Shown in pieces: positions 19,656-28,035 of a stretch of DNA of 64,000 nucleotides. Source of the DNA: Maridesulfovibrio hydrothermalis AM13 = DSM 14728 (GTDB lineage: Bacteria > Desulfobacterota > Desulfovibrionia > Desulfovibrionales > Desulfovibrionaceae); the NCBI RefSeq assembly GCF_000331025.1, contig NC_020055.1:2078370-2142369 (forward strand), written 5' to 3'. The translations under genes were made by a program, and so were the position numbers. How positions within the stretch are numbered: the first letter of the stretch is position 1; every line of letters begins with the position of its first letter. The notes below the pieces were generated by a model. That model had not been told where the DNA came from, searched no databases, and saw only the letters and a program-made list of their open reading frames with translations.

Positions 19656-19821
19656 ACGATTACGTTGATTATGCCAGAAGTTAACCAGCCTTGCAGTGTG
19701 GCAGATTTTAAAAATGATGCATCTGAACTAATTGCGCCCTGATTTGCAAATAAATTTTAGTATTTATAAAATAAAGGTTGACATCTGAGCAACTTTCGGC
19801 AAAATTCTTTTCTCACGTTTT

Positions 19822-19913
19822 GGAGAGGTGGCAGAGTCCGGTTGAACGCGGTAGTCTTGAAAACTATTGAAGGTGTGAGCCTTCCGGGGGTTCGAATCCC
19901 TCCCTCTCCGCCA
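19822..19913 (+). tRNA. tRNA-Ser (anticodon UGA), integration site of the element
   Basis: GGAGAGG pairs with CCTCTCC; the anticodon loop CTTGAAA gives UGA; the T arm reads GGGTTCGAATCCC and CCA is encoded. The long variable arm is that of a serine tRNA. A TTGACA box at 19779-19784 is a likely promoter -35. A tyrosine recombinase gene starts 163 bases downstream, so the 3' end of this gene is the probable attachment core, kept intact by the insertion. Confidence 0.96.
19890..19913 (+). other. Inferred left attachment site (attL) core in the tRNA 3' end
   Basis: P4-type integrases usually recombine at the 3' end of a tRNA gene, including the T arm and CCA. The integrase directly downstream points to this stretch. 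The matching copy at the other end was not found in the window, so the exact core is unproven. Confidence 0.45.
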
Positions 19914-19925
19914 TTACAATAATTC

Positions 19926-19966
19926 AATAAGCCCCATAAAGGTTCAAAGCCTTTATGGGGCTTATT
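19926..19966 (+). terminator. Strong hairpin after tRNA-Ser(UGA)
   Basis: A 17-base perfect stem (AATAAGCCCCATAAAGG with its complement) closes on TTCAAAG. The T tract after it is weak (TTATTGTTT), but the stem is strong enough to end tRNA transcription before the integrase gene. Confidence 0.7.
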
Positions 19967-20027
19967 GTTTATGGCTATTTCGTGTTTCATCATGTCCCAA
20001 CCCAATTCTTGACAACTCATAATTTTT

Positions 20028-20075
20028 GGGGGCAAAAGTGGGGGCAAGATTTTAAAAGAATTAGGAGTTGCCCCC
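20028..20075 (+). promoter_or_regulatory. GGGGGCAA direct repeats and TTGCCCCC in the integrase leader
   Basis: Two GGGGGCAA copies (20028-20035 and 20040-20047) lie upstream of a perfect complement TTGCCCCC at 20068-20075, directly before the integrase ATG. Either copy could fold with it and enclose the TTAGGAG ribosome site in the loop. This could limit integrase translation, or the repeats could be protein-binding arm sites. Confidence 0.5.
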
Positions 20076-21269
20076 ATGTTAACCGAAAAAGAGATCAAGG
20101 CCCTGAAAGGGCTTGAGAAAAATAAAAAATATTTTGATGCTCATGGATTATACATTGAAGTAACCCCAAAAAGCAGGAAATATTGGCGCTATAAATACCG
20201 CTTCAAAAAAAAGGAAAAAAGAATCTCCTTAGGAGTATACCCTCAGATTAGTTTAAAAGAGGCCAGACTCAAAAGAAATGATGCTGCGGCTATATTGGCT
20301 GAAGGTAAAGATCCTGCACTTTTTTTTTCAAAAGGACGTAAAGCGGAAGTTGTTTCTTCTGAACATAATACTTTTTATACGGTCTCTAGAGAATGGTTTC
20401 AAAAAAATGAAACAAGGTGGTCCGCCAGCCACGCTAAAGATGTAAAGGCTAGGCTTGAGAAAAATGTTTATCCTTTTATTGGCGACATACCCGTCGAAGA
20501 AATTCAACCTATTGATGTTCTTAACGCCCTACGTAAAGTTGAAGCGAGAGGATCTCATGAGGTAGCACATAGGACCTTAGGGATATGTGGTATGGTTTTC
20601 AGGTATGCTGTTGCCGCATGCATGGTGAAAAGTGATCCATGTCGCGATTTAAAAGGGGCATTAACGCCCCCCAAGAAAGGAAATTATGCTGCAATTACTG
20701 ACCATAAAGAAATAGGAGCTTTAATGCGGTCTATTTTTGGTTACAATCACACCAAGCTTATTAAATGTGCAACCTTGTTTTCAGCCTATACTTTTTGCAG
20801 GCAAAAAGAGATCAGAAACGCCAAGTGGTCTGAGATAGATTTTAAAGAAGCTATATGGGTTATTCCCGGCGAAAAAATGAAAATGAAATTAGATCACATT
20901 GTACCTTTATCTCGACAATGTCTTGAAATCCTTGAACAGATGGCCCCTATATCCAAGCACTGTAGTGAATTTATTTTTCCTTCAATACGGACCAATTCAA
21001 GGCCTATCAGTGATGGAAGCGTTAATATAGCCCTGCGAAGTATGGGATATTCTAAAGAACAAATGACTGCTCATGGTTTCAGAGCCATGGCCTCTACACG
21101 ACTGTACGAGATGAACAGGTATCGTGGTGAAGTTATTGAGCGGCAACTAGCCCATACAGAACGAAACAAAGTAAAAGCTGCGTATAACAGAGCTGAATAC
21201 TTTGAAGAACGGAAAGCAATGATGCAGGAATGGGCTGATTATCTCGATGCTGCAGCAAAAGAATTTTAG
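20076..21269 (+). CDS. int: P4-type tyrosine integrase
   Basis: Site-specific recombinase that inserts and, with an excision factor, removes the element at the tRNA-Ser(UGA) gene. The 397-residue protein has an N-terminal arm-binding domain (DUF4102 type, residues about 1-90, with AHGLYIEVTPKSRKYWRYKY), a core-binding domain, and the catalytic domain with Arg242, His333-x-x-Arg336 in TAHGFRAMAS, His360 in QLAHTERNK and the nucleophile Tyr370 in AAYNRAEYFEER. All key residues are present, so the enzyme looks intact. Its stop overlaps the convergent excisionase gene by four bases. Confidence 0.95.
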   Translation: MLTEKEIKALKGLEKNKKYFDAHGLYIEVTPKSRKYWRYKYRFKKKEKRISLGVYPQISLKEARLKRNDAAAILAEGKDPALFFSKGRKAEVVSSEHNTFYTVSREWFQKNETRWSASHAKDVKARLEKNVYPFIGDIPVEEIQPIDVLNALRKVEARGSHEVAHRTLGICGMVFRYAVAACMVKSDPCRDLKGALTPPKKGNYAAITDHKEIGALMRSIFGYNHTKLIKCATLFSAYTFCRQKEIRNAKWSEIDFKEAIWVIPGEKMKMKLDHIVPLSRQCLEILEQMAPISKHCSEFIFPSIRTNSRPISDGSVNIALRSMGYSKEQMTAHGFRAMASTRLYEMNRYRGEVIERQLAHTERNKVKAAYNRAEYFEERKAMMQEWADYLDAAAKEF

Positions 21270-21469
21270 GCCGCCGTTTTATTTTTAATTTGTTCCTGAA
21301 TTTTTTCTAGCTCGTTCTGTGACCAGCGGGAACGACGACCTATCTTCATAGGCTGTGGCAATACTCCAGCTTGAATATCACGGTAAACGGTTGTACGCGA
21401 TATACCGAACATCTGGCAAACTTCGGTAATATTGATGAATCTGTCAGGGCAGTTTGTTGCTTTATTCAT
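21266..21469 (-). CDS. AlpA/excisionase-family helix-turn-helix protein
   Basis: A 67-residue MerR-like winged-helix protein with FINITEVCQMFGISRTTVYRDIQAGVLPQP, followed by a basic KIGRRSRW wing, as in AlpA and other recombination directionality factors. It is convergent with the integrase gene and its upstream region holds the operator shared with the regulator pair, which fits a regulated excision factor. It could instead only activate int transcription, as AlpA does. Confidence 0.8.
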   Translation of the reverse strand: MNKATNCPDRFINITEVCQMFGISRTTVYRDIQAGVLPQPMKIGRRSRWSQNELEKIQEQIKNKTAA

Positions 21470-21588
21470 AGGTAACTCACTTCATCTTAAGATTATTCTA
21501 AACTATGCTTAGGTTTGACAATTAATCATGATTACCCAGCTTGTTTAGTTGTGGTGAATTAAAATACTACAACAGCACTACCTTATAA

Positions 21589-21607
21589 TGTTGTCTTATG
21601 TCAACAA
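21589..21607. promoter_or_regulatory. Candidate operator upstream of the excisionase gene
   Basis: TGTTGTCTTATGTCAACAA is an imperfect palindrome (TGTTG...CAACA). It matches at most positions a palindrome at 22253-22271 between the divergent regulators, which points to one repressor acting at both. Confidence 0.55.
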
Positions 21608-21677
21608 TGTTGTGCTCTCACTTCTTCGTCAAAACTTAGCCCAGAAAACATTATTTTCTACTCTGATCAGCCCTCGG

Positions 21678-22196
21678 TTAGATGGCTGATCTTTTGTGAG
21701 ACATAATTTCCGATGAAGTTTCTACTAAAACAACTGCGCGCTCTACAATTGCTGATAAGTCTTGAGATAGAACTTTGCACATTTTGTACAGAACGTCAGC
21801 GGTGAAAGAAATTCTTCCTTCAAGGTAATTTTTAACTTCTTCCTCACTAAGTCTCGTAGATATTGCCAAATCAGAGTATTCCCATGCTTGAGCATCTGCC
21901 GTGCCTTTCAATATTTTTGCAACTTGCTTATCCACCTCTGATGGAGGGGGGTAAGCGGCTTCTCCAAAAATATCCGCTGGATGTATAGAGAGCGCATGCA
22001 TATATCTAAGAACATCAGACACTGGAGTCCTTTCTCCTCCACGCTCTTCACGAAGCCAACGGGAAACGGTATCTCGGCCAACACCAAGCAGTTTTCCAAT
22101 TTGATCAAGAGTAGCACCAGTGCTCCTCAATTCTCTAATGCTCTTTAAAATTACGCCCCATATACGTGCTGCTTCTGGATCATACTTCTTATTCAT
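21678..22196 (-). CDS. CI-like transcriptional regulator with XRE-type HTH
   Basis: A soluble regulator of 172 residues if started at 22196 (MNKKYDPEAARIWG); a longer frame to 22271 would run through the intergenic operator. The helix-turn-helix is at LDQIGKLLGVGRDTVSRWLREE. A second HTH-like region, SDLAISTRLSEEEVKNYLEG, lies in the C-terminal half. There is no LexA-type protease domain, so induction by self-cleavage is unlikely. Divergent from a small Cro-like gene, it is probably the maintenance repressor of the element. Confidence 0.75.
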   Translation of the reverse strand: MNKKYDPEAARIWGVILKSIRELRSTGATLDQIGKLLGVGRDTVSRWLREERGGERTPVSDVLRYMHALSIHPADIFGEAAYPPPSEVDKQVAKILKGTADAQAWEYSDLAISTRLSEEEVKNYLEGRISFTADVLYKMCKVLSQDLSAIVERAVVLVETSSEIMSHKRSAI

Positions 22197-22252
22197 AAAA
22201 GATAGGATATAATTTTTTTTGTTGTCATACTCCCTTTTTATGTTGACTCTTT

Positions 22253-22271
22253 TGTTGTCGTGTGCCAACAA
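22253..22271. promoter_or_regulatory. Candidate operator between divergent regulators
   Basis: TGTTGTCGTGTGCCAACAA, palindromic in TTGTTG...CAACAA, lies seven bases before the Cro-like ATG and 57 bases before the CI-like start. A further TGTTGTC half-site occurs near 22219. The same motif occurs upstream of the excisionase gene. Confidence 0.55.
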
Positions 22272-22277
22272 TTTCGT

Positions 22278-22499
22278 ATGAACAAATTACTGCAAACAAT
22301 TAATGAGAGGAAAATATCATTTGCTGAAGTTGGTAGACTAGTTGGTTATGGCAGAGACACAATATCTCGCCATTGTAATGGACAGCGGCAGATTTCAGCA
22401 GAAGCAGCTCTGAGGTATAACAAAGCTTTAGGCATACCTTTGCATGAAATGAGGCCAGATATATTCGAAATAAATGAGACTGAAGATGAAAAAGAATAA
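22278..22499 (+). CDS. Cro-like DNA-binding protein
   Basis: A 73-residue protein made of little but one helix-turn-helix: FAEVGRLVGYGRDTISRHCNGQRQISAEAALRYNKALG. The HTH closely resembles that of the divergent regulator (GVGRDTVSRW against GYGRDTISRH), so both may read related operators. Start at 22278 is preferred over an upstream GTG (22260) because it begins the domain cleanly, though neither has a good ribosome site. Its end overlaps the traK-like frame, so it may head the tra transcript. Confidence 0.75.
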   Translation: MNKLLQTINERKISFAEVGRLVGYGRDTISRHCNGQRQISAEAALRYNKALGIPLHEMRPDIFEINETEDEKE

Positions 22500-22824
22500 A
22501 GGTTTTGCAAAAGTTGAATTCCTCGCAAACCTAGCTGAAATAAAAGAACTTTTTCAAAAAGGATGTACCAAAAGGTACATCTACGATTATTTATATAAAA
22601 AAGGTAAAATCAGTATGACTTACATCCATTTTTGCCGTTTTGACCTTTCAGGCAACATTAAAAAGAAAAAGCCTACCTCACCCTCTGGCATACCTGCCAT
22701 AAGGACTGCCTCCGCTCTCCCAGCACTCCCCGGCAACGGCGGAGGCGGTCCTTGCACACGGCAGCAGGATAATTTTTCCATGGAAAATAAAATTACAGAA
22801 GAAGAGCTAGATGAACTTACTTAA
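22486..22824 (+). CDS. traK: TraK-like oriT-binding protein (IncP type)
   Basis: In RP4, TraK binds and bends DNA beside the nick site. Here residues about 5-50 (EFLANLAEIKELFQKGCTKR, then YIYDYLYKKGKISMTYIHFCRF) match the TraK N-terminal pattern of FLA..x..I...L..GY....I...... remembered from RP4. The C-terminal half is low-complexity, rich in Pro and Gly, and coded by a GC-rich palindrome. The start could be 22474 or 22486. It is followed by traL and traM in RP4 order, which makes the assignment firm. Confidence 0.8.
   Translation: MKKNKGFAKVEFLANLAEIKELFQKGCTKRYIYDYLYKKGKISMTYIHFCRFDLSGNIKKKKPTSPSGIPAIRTASALPALPGNGGGGPCTRQQDNFSMENKITEEELDELT
22701..22753. repeat. GC-rich inverted repeat inside traK
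   Basis: A 15-base arm at 22701-22715 (AAGGACTGCCTCCGC) is complementary to 22739-22753 with one mismatch, around a 23-base loop. It is GC-rich in an AT-rich gene and codes the low-complexity part of TraK. Confidence 0.75.
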
Positions 22825-22848
22825 AGAACCCATAAAAGGAGCGGTAAA

Positions 22849-23568
22849 ATGGCTACTATAAATATGATTTTACAGGGTAAAGGCGGAGTTGGGAAAAGTC
22901 TTACTGCCAGCTTTCTGACCCAGCATTTTCTGGAGTCAGGTAAAGAGGTTTGCTGCGTTGACACTGATCCAGTTAATGCAACGTTTGCCGGCTATAAAAA
23001 TTTCAATGTTACAGCTCTGGACATTATGAACGATAATGATGTTGATCCTAGAAAATTCGATACCCTCGTTGAATTAATGATGGCTCTTCCAGATGACTCT
23101 GAAATGGTCATTGATAATGGAGCTGCCACTTTTATTCCTCTGGCAAGTTACCTTGCAGACAATAATGTTCTTGAACTTCTCGCTGACAGCGGACATCAGG
23201 TTAACCTGCATTCAGTTGTCACCGGTGGACAGGCTTTGCCTGACACTTTGAACGGTCTGCGCTCGCTTATTAATACCTTTGATGTTCCTATTTACGTTTG
23301 GCTCAATAATTTCTTCGGCCAGATAACCAGAAAAGGTAAGTCTTTCGAAGAATTCAAAGTCTATCAAAATAACACAAACAGGCTCGCAGCTCTGGTCCAT
23401 ATACCTCAAAAGAAAAAGGAAACTTTTGGCCGCGATCTGGAAAACCTGTTCACTGCCAGAATGTCATTTCAGGAAGCCGCATCAAGTACCCTGCCGATCA
23501 TGACCCGACAACGGTTGAAAATGTTTTGGGCAGAAATGAAACAAGAACTTCTGACCTGCGGTTTGTAG
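22849..23568 (+). CDS. traL: TraL-like ParA/MinD-family ATPase (IncP type)
   Basis: A 239-residue deviant Walker A ATPase with MILQGKGGVGKSLTASFLTQ near the start and DTDPVNATFAGYKNFNV after it, nearly the same as remembered RP4 TraL. The later motif MTRQRLKMFWAEMKQEL also matches. The exact role of TraL in conjugation is not settled; a link between relaxosome and secretion machine or positioning at the pole is plausible. It lies between traK and traM, nine bases before the latter. GGAGCGG precedes the ATG. Confidence 0.92.
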   Translation: MATINMILQGKGGVGKSLTASFLTQHFLESGKEVCCVDTDPVNATFAGYKNFNVTALDIMNDNDVDPRKFDTLVELMMALPDDSEMVIDNGAATFIPLASYLADNNVLELLADSGHQVNLHSVVTGGQALPDTLNGLRSLINTFDVPIYVWLNNFFGQITRKGKSFEEFKVYQNNTNRLAALVHIPQKKKETFGRDLENLFTARMSFQEAASSTLPIMTRQRLKMFWAEMKQELLTCGL

Positions 23569-23576
23569 GAAAAGTT

Positions 23577-23990
23577 ATGTCTGAGCAGACCTCTAAACAA
23601 GCCCCCCTCACCATCCAGAGTGTGCGCGACATCATTACGAAAGAGCATGACGTGCTGCTTGATAAGAATGATCCCATTCTTATGGCAGTCACCATGCATC
23701 GCGCCGCTCTGGATGAGTATGACCGGTTGCTTAAACTCCACGAGCAACAGCTCTCCGAGGATATGGCCAGTCATGTTTCTGTCTTTGCAGGGGAAATCCG
23801 CAAATCCACAAACAGCCTTTTAAGTAAGGCGGTTAAAACTAATATTGATAACTGTCTCAGCATCATCAATGCACATCAGGCGCAAATGGAGCGTTTCCTT
23901 TGCACGTTAAAAAGCATGGCTATTCTGGCTGGAGTCTTTTTCGTGCTGTCCATTGCAGTATCAATATCTGTCATTGTGTGGGGTGTATGA
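23577..23990 (+). CDS. traM: TraM-like conjugation protein (IncP type)
   Basis: A 137-residue protein with a soluble helical N-terminal part (VLLDKNDPILMAVTMHRAAL resembles the RP4 TraM start as recalled) and one C-terminal membrane helix, residues about 112-135. The start at 23577 follows AGGAAAAGTT. RP4 TraM is needed for efficient transfer but has no known biochemical function. Its stop overlaps the trbB start (ATGA), so traKLM and the trb genes appear to be one operon, unlike RP4 where they are apart. Confidence 0.82.
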   Translation: MSEQTSKQAPLTIQSVRDIITKEHDVLLDKNDPILMAVTMHRAALDEYDRLLKLHEQQLSEDMASHVSVFAGEIRKSTNSLLSKAVKTNIDNCLSIINAHQAQMERFLCTLKSMAILAGVFFVLSIAVSISVIVWGV

Positions 23991-24886
23991 TGGATGATCG
24001 TCTAGTAAACAACCTGCTTCATAATATGGGACCAGCTATTGTTGGTGCACTTGAAGACAAAAGAGTGCTCGAAATTATGGTTAATCCTGACGGCAAACTA
24101 TGGATTGAGAGACTCGGAGAAGAAATGTTTGCTGTTGGACATATTTCATCAGATCAGACAGCCATAATCATCTCTCTTGTTGCCAGTGCCCTTGATACGA
24201 CTGTCACCAAAGAATCGCCTATTGTGGAAGGAGAGCTTCCTAAAACATACCCGCTCAGCGGGAGCCGTTTTGAAGGTGTTTTTCCTCCAGTTGTAGAAGA
24301 ACCTTCTTTTACAATCCGCAAAAAGGCCAGTCAGGTTTTCTCACTTGAAGAATATGTTGAAACAGGAATTATGACAGCGGAAGTAATGGCTTCTATCAAG
24401 GCGGCTGTATCTCAAAAGAAAAATATCGTGGTGATTGGCGGAACCGGATCAGGAAAAACAACTCTGGTAAATGCCATCATCAAATCTATCGCTGAACTCA
24501 CACCAGCTGACAGGCTGGTAATTATCGAAGATACATCCGAACTGCAGAGTCACTCACCGAATACAATCATTTTAAGATCTTCAGATCATACCTCCATCCA
24601 GACATTGGTCCGGGCGACAATGAGGCTTCGCCCGGACCGGATACTTGTCGGTGAAGTCAGAGGAGGAGAAGCTCTTGAGTTAATCAAAAGCTGGAACACT
24701 GGTCACCCAGGAGGAGTAGCAACTGTCCATGCCGATTCTGCAGCTAAAGGACTCCAGCGAATAGGAGATCTCATTTCAGAAGCTTCAACTTCTCCCATGC
24801 CTCATCTGATCGGATCGGCCGTAGACTTCCTGATCTTTATCAAGCGTACCAAAACGGACGTACAGTTTCAGAAATTGCCACGGTGA
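23987..24886 (+). CDS. trbB: VirB11-type secretion ATPase TrbB
   Basis: TrbB is the hexameric cytoplasmic ATPase at the base of the conjugative type IV secretion system. The 299-residue protein has Walker A GGTGSGKT at residues 151-158, an Asp box in LVIIEDTSELQ, Walker B-like RPDRILVGEVRGGEALELI and a His box in WNTGHPGGVATVHADS. Length matches RP4 TrbB (about 320). Start is 23987 (or 23990, a double ATG), overlapping traM. Confidence 0.95.
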   Translation: MMDDRLVNNLLHNMGPAIVGALEDKRVLEIMVNPDGKLWIERLGEEMFAVGHISSDQTAIIISLVASALDTTVTKESPIVEGELPKTYPLSGSRFEGVFPPVVEEPSFTIRKKASQVFSLEEYVETGIMTAEVMASIKAAVSQKKNIVVIGGTGSGKTTLVNAIIKSIAELTPADRLVIIEDTSELQSHSPNTIILRSSDHTSIQTLVRATMRLRPDRILVGEVRGGEALELIKSWNTGHPGGVATVHADSAAKGLQRIGDLISEASTSPMPHLIGSAVDFLIFIKRTKTDVQFQKLPR

Positions 24887-24934
24887 ATGGTTTTAACCCG
24901 GCAACCCAACAATACATCTTGGAGTACATCTACA

Positions 24935-25249
24935 ATGAAGAAAAATAACCTCTTATTGCTACTGGCAATGACAGCAATAGTAGTCATCCCTGAACCGGCA
25001 CTGGCTTCAACTACAATATCACAATTCAACACTCCTTTTGAAAATTTTGTAGGCCTCCTGACCGGCCCTGTCGGTAAATTCATGTCTATCGGTGGAATGG
25101 CCGGAGTAGGATTGCTGTATGTTTTCCAGCGGGAAGAAATAACTGGAATCATGCGCACAGCACTCGGGGTCGTCTTTGCAATCTGCTTCATCGCATTTTC
25201 AACGACGATTGTTGAGAATGGATGGACATTCAGTGGAGCCGTGTTGTGA
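24935..25249 (+). CDS. trbC: VirB2-type pilin precursor TrbC
   Basis: The 104-residue precursor of the conjugative pilus subunit. It has a signal peptide (hydrophobic residues 5-15, cleavage after PALA) and two membrane helices (about 50-65 and 72-92) joined by a short basic loop QREEIT. In RP4, TrbC is cyclised by TraF; the TraF homologue is present at 47832. The start at 24935 is set by GGAG ten bases upstream. It overlaps trbD. Confidence 0.88.
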   Translation: MKKNNLLLLLAMTAIVVIPEPALASTTISQFNTPFENFVGLLTGPVGKFMSIGGMAGVGLLYVFQREEITGIMRTALGVVFAICFIAFSTTIVENGWTFSGAVL

Positions 25250-25521
25250 GAACAATAGTGATTCATAAATCCTTGAACCGGAAAATTCTGGTGATGGGAG
25301 GGGATAGAGAGCTGGTGATGCTCTCAGCCCTTATAGCTCTTGTTTTAGGAGTTGGGGGAATGACCATCCCATCAGGGCTTGCAGGCCTGACCTTTTGGAC
25401 AATTTCATTATTCATATTTCAAAAAATGGCAAAAGAAGATCAACAAATGTTTCAGATCTGGCTTCGGCATCGCAAGCAGCAGGATTATTATCCTGCACGC
25501 TCAACTCCCTGGGGTAGATAG
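25246..25521 (+). CDS. trbD: VirB3-type protein TrbD
   Basis: A small inner-membrane T4SS protein of 91 residues. The motif MGGDRELVMLSALIALVLG and the end YYPARSTPWGR match remembered RP4 TrbD closely. Two hydrophobic segments lie at about residues 26-60. A GTG start at 25246, with TGGAG upstream and a four-base overlap with trbC, aligns with the RP4 N-terminus; an ATG at 25222 is an alternative that adds eight residues. Confidence 0.9.
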   Translation: MRTIVIHKSLNRKILVMGGDRELVMLSALIALVLGVGGMTIPSGLAGLTFWTISLFIFQKMAKEDQQMFQIWLRHRKQQDYYPARSTPWGR

Positions 25522-25533
25522 AGGCTAAATTTC

Positions 25534-27957
25534 ATGATCAAATTTAAAGACTACCGCCATACTCCTAAAGGCCTACCTGACCTGCTTCCCTATGCGGCAA
25601 TGGTTGAAAACGGAATAATCCTCTGTAAGGACGGTTCTCTTCTGGCTGGCTGGAAATTCAGATCGCAGGATACGGCTTCAAGCACAGACGATGAACTGAG
25701 TATAATCAGCAGCAATGTTAACGGTGCGCTTAAAATACTTGATACAGGATGGATGTGCCATGTGGAAGCCGTCCGCAGCCAATCGACATCATATCCACAT
25801 GCCGGAGCCAGCTTTTTCCCGGATAAAATCACTAATATGATTGAAGAAGAACGCCGCAGGATGTTCCAGTCTGCTGGTGCATTTTATTCAACAGAAACAT
25901 TTCTGATAGTCAGCTACAAACCACAAATTTTATCTCAAAAGCTTAGCGGGATCGCATTTGAAAATGCTGTCCATACGAATACCCTCGAAAAAACTCTTTC
26001 CAAGTTCAAGTCTACAATTGAAGAACTTGAGGACGGCCTGTCTTTATCTATGCATATGGAACGGTTGAAAGAAGAGGCATTTGAAGATGAGTTTGGAACA
26101 GTTCAAACATACTCGCCTTTGTTAACAATGATCAATCGATGCATAAACGGAGAAGACCATCCAGTAATGCTTCCTCATACTCCCATGTATCTTGATGCTA
26201 TTCTCGGCGGTGAGGATCTCTATGGCGGAGTTCAGCCAAGAATCGGTGACAAATTTATAAGTGTTCTTTCTCTCTCCGGTCTTCCGCCTGAAAGTTATCC
26301 TTCTATCCTTTCCTGCTTTGAAGGTCTTTCTATTGAATACCGTTTTTCAAACAGATTCATTTTTATGGATCAGCTTGAAGCTCTCAAGGAACTTGAAAGG
26401 TATAGAAAATCATGGCGTCAGAAGATGGTCAAATTCTTTGACGCAATGTTTAACAGCTCCACCGCCAGAACAGATAATGACGCCAGAAACATGGCTGAAG
26501 ATGCTGAAGATGCTATTGAAGAAATTCAATCAGGTCTTGTCGGAGCAGGCTTTTATACTCCAAGTATAATATTAACGACTTCCAATCTGGAAGAGCTGGA
26601 CTACTCTATAAGGGAATTGCGTCGGCAAATTCAGGGGCGTGGATTTCATTGCAGAGTGGAGACAATAAACGCTCTTGAAGCATGGCTGGGAACTCATCCG
26701 GGTAACTCCTATGCCAATATTCGCAGACCGATCATTAACACAATGAATCTGGCAGATTTACTCCCATTGGCAACTACCTGGGCAGGGCTGGAGTTTAATC
26801 CTTCCCCCATGTTTCCACCGAATTCCCCTCCGTTAATGCATTGTGCAACAGCTGGCTCAACTCCTTATCGCTTGAATCTGCATGTAGGCGACACAGGCCA
26901 TACATTAGTGTTCGGTCCCACAGGGGCAGGGAAATCAACACTTCTAAGTATTCTAGCAGCTCAGTTTAGACGCTATCCCCAAGCAACAATCTTTGCTTTT
27001 GATAAAGGCATGTCCATGTACCCTTTATGCAGTGCTGTAGGCGGAGCACACTATGAAATAGCCAGCGATGACTCCAGCTTAACATTTGCCCCTCTTCAAC
27101 ATGTAAATTCAGATTCAGAGCAAAGCTGGGCTGAAGAATGGATCGAAACTCTTGCCACATTGCAGGGGCTGATAATTCTTCCTGCACACAGGAATGCAAT
27201 TCATGCTGCAATGAACATGATCAGAAACAACCCTCATCATATGAGATCTCTTACGGACTTCTGTCAGATTGTTCAGAACAACGAATTGCGCGATGCCATC
27301 AGGCACTACACGAACGAAGGAGCCATGGGTACTTTGCTAGATGCATCCTCAGATGATCTTGGAATTTCTGATTTTATGGTTTTTGAAATCGAAGAACTCA
27401 TGAATCTAGGAGATAAAAACCTGATTCCGGTTCTGCTGTATCTCTTTCACCGTATCGAAAAAGCCCTGAAAGGCCAGCCGGCCATCCTTATTCTTGATGA
27501 GGCCTGGATTATGCTCGGCCATAAGGTTTTCAAAGAAAAGATACGTGAATGGTTGAAGGTACTGCGTAAACGGGCATGTGCAGTGATACTTGCAACTCAA
27601 TCTTTATCTGACGCTGTGCGTTCCGGAATTCTGGATGTACTTGTGGAGTCCTGCCCCACAAAAATATTTCTTCCAAATGCAACAGCCATTCAGGAAGCGC
27701 AATACAAGCTTTACCAAAATCTGGGCCTTAATTCCCGTCAGATTGAAATCATAGCTTCTTCTACCCCTAAACGGGACTACTACGTTGTTTCTCCTGAAGG
27801 ACGTAGACTTATCGATTTGGCACTTGGTCCGATAGCTCTTTCTTTTGTCGGCTCTGCTGACAAAGGCAGCATAAACCGGATGAAAGAACTGGAAAAACAA
27901 TATGGGCAAAATTGGCCAGATGAATGGCTCAGAGAAAGACAGAGAAATTTCAGGTGA
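25534..27957 (+). CDS. trbE: VirB4-type ATPase TrbE
   Basis: TrbE is the large ATPase that powers pilus assembly and secretion. The 807-residue protein has an N-terminal CagE/TrbE domain and Walker A GPTGAGKSTLL at about residue 465, Walker B in PAILILDEAWIMLGH, and ATQSLSDA after it. Full length compared with RP4 TrbE (about 850), with no sign of damage. It follows trbD by 12 bases. Confidence 0.96.
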   Translation: MIKFKDYRHTPKGLPDLLPYAAMVENGIILCKDGSLLAGWKFRSQDTASSTDDELSIISSNVNGALKILDTGWMCHVEAVRSQSTSYPHAGASFFPDKITNMIEEERRRMFQSAGAFYSTETFLIVSYKPQILSQKLSGIAFENAVHTNTLEKTLSKFKSTIEELEDGLSLSMHMERLKEEAFEDEFGTVQTYSPLLTMINRCINGEDHPVMLPHTPMYLDAILGGEDLYGGVQPRIGDKFISVLSLSGLPPESYPSILSCFEGLSIEYRFSNRFIFMDQLEALKELERYRKSWRQKMVKFFDAMFNSSTARTDNDARNMAEDAEDAIEEIQSGLVGAGFYTPSIILTTSNLEELDYSIRELRRQIQGRGFHCRVETINALEAWLGTHPGNSYANIRRPIINTMNLADLLPLATTWAGLEFNPSPMFPPNSPPLMHCATAGSTPYRLNLHVGDTGHTLVFGPTGAGKSTLLSILAAQFRRYPQATIFAFDKGMSMYPLCSAVGGAHYEIASDDSSLTFAPLQHVNSDSEQSWAEEWIETLATLQGLIILPAHRNAIHAAMNMIRNNPHHMRSLTDFCQIVQNNELRDAIRHYTNEGAMGTLLDASSDDLGISDFMVFEIEELMNLGDKNLIPVLLYLFHRIEKALKGQPAILILDEAWIMLGHKVFKEKIREWLKVLRKRACAVILATQSLSDAVRSGILDVLVESCPTKIFLPNATAIQEAQYKLYQNLGLNSRQIEIIASSTPKRDYYVVSPEGRRLIDLALGPIALSFVGSADKGSINRMKELEKQYGQNWPDEWLRERQRNFR

Positions 27958-28035
27958 TAAATGGCCATGAAGATTTTTCAGCAAGACTTAAACTGCTGAC
28001 CAAAAATACTTTGGGCAGAAGGAATAAACTCAAAA

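Noticed and set aside
21490-21550. TTGACAATTAATCATG as a tac-like promoter
   Set aside because: The -35 likeness is good, but no -10 box follows at 16-18 bases and the plus strand has no gene to drive there.
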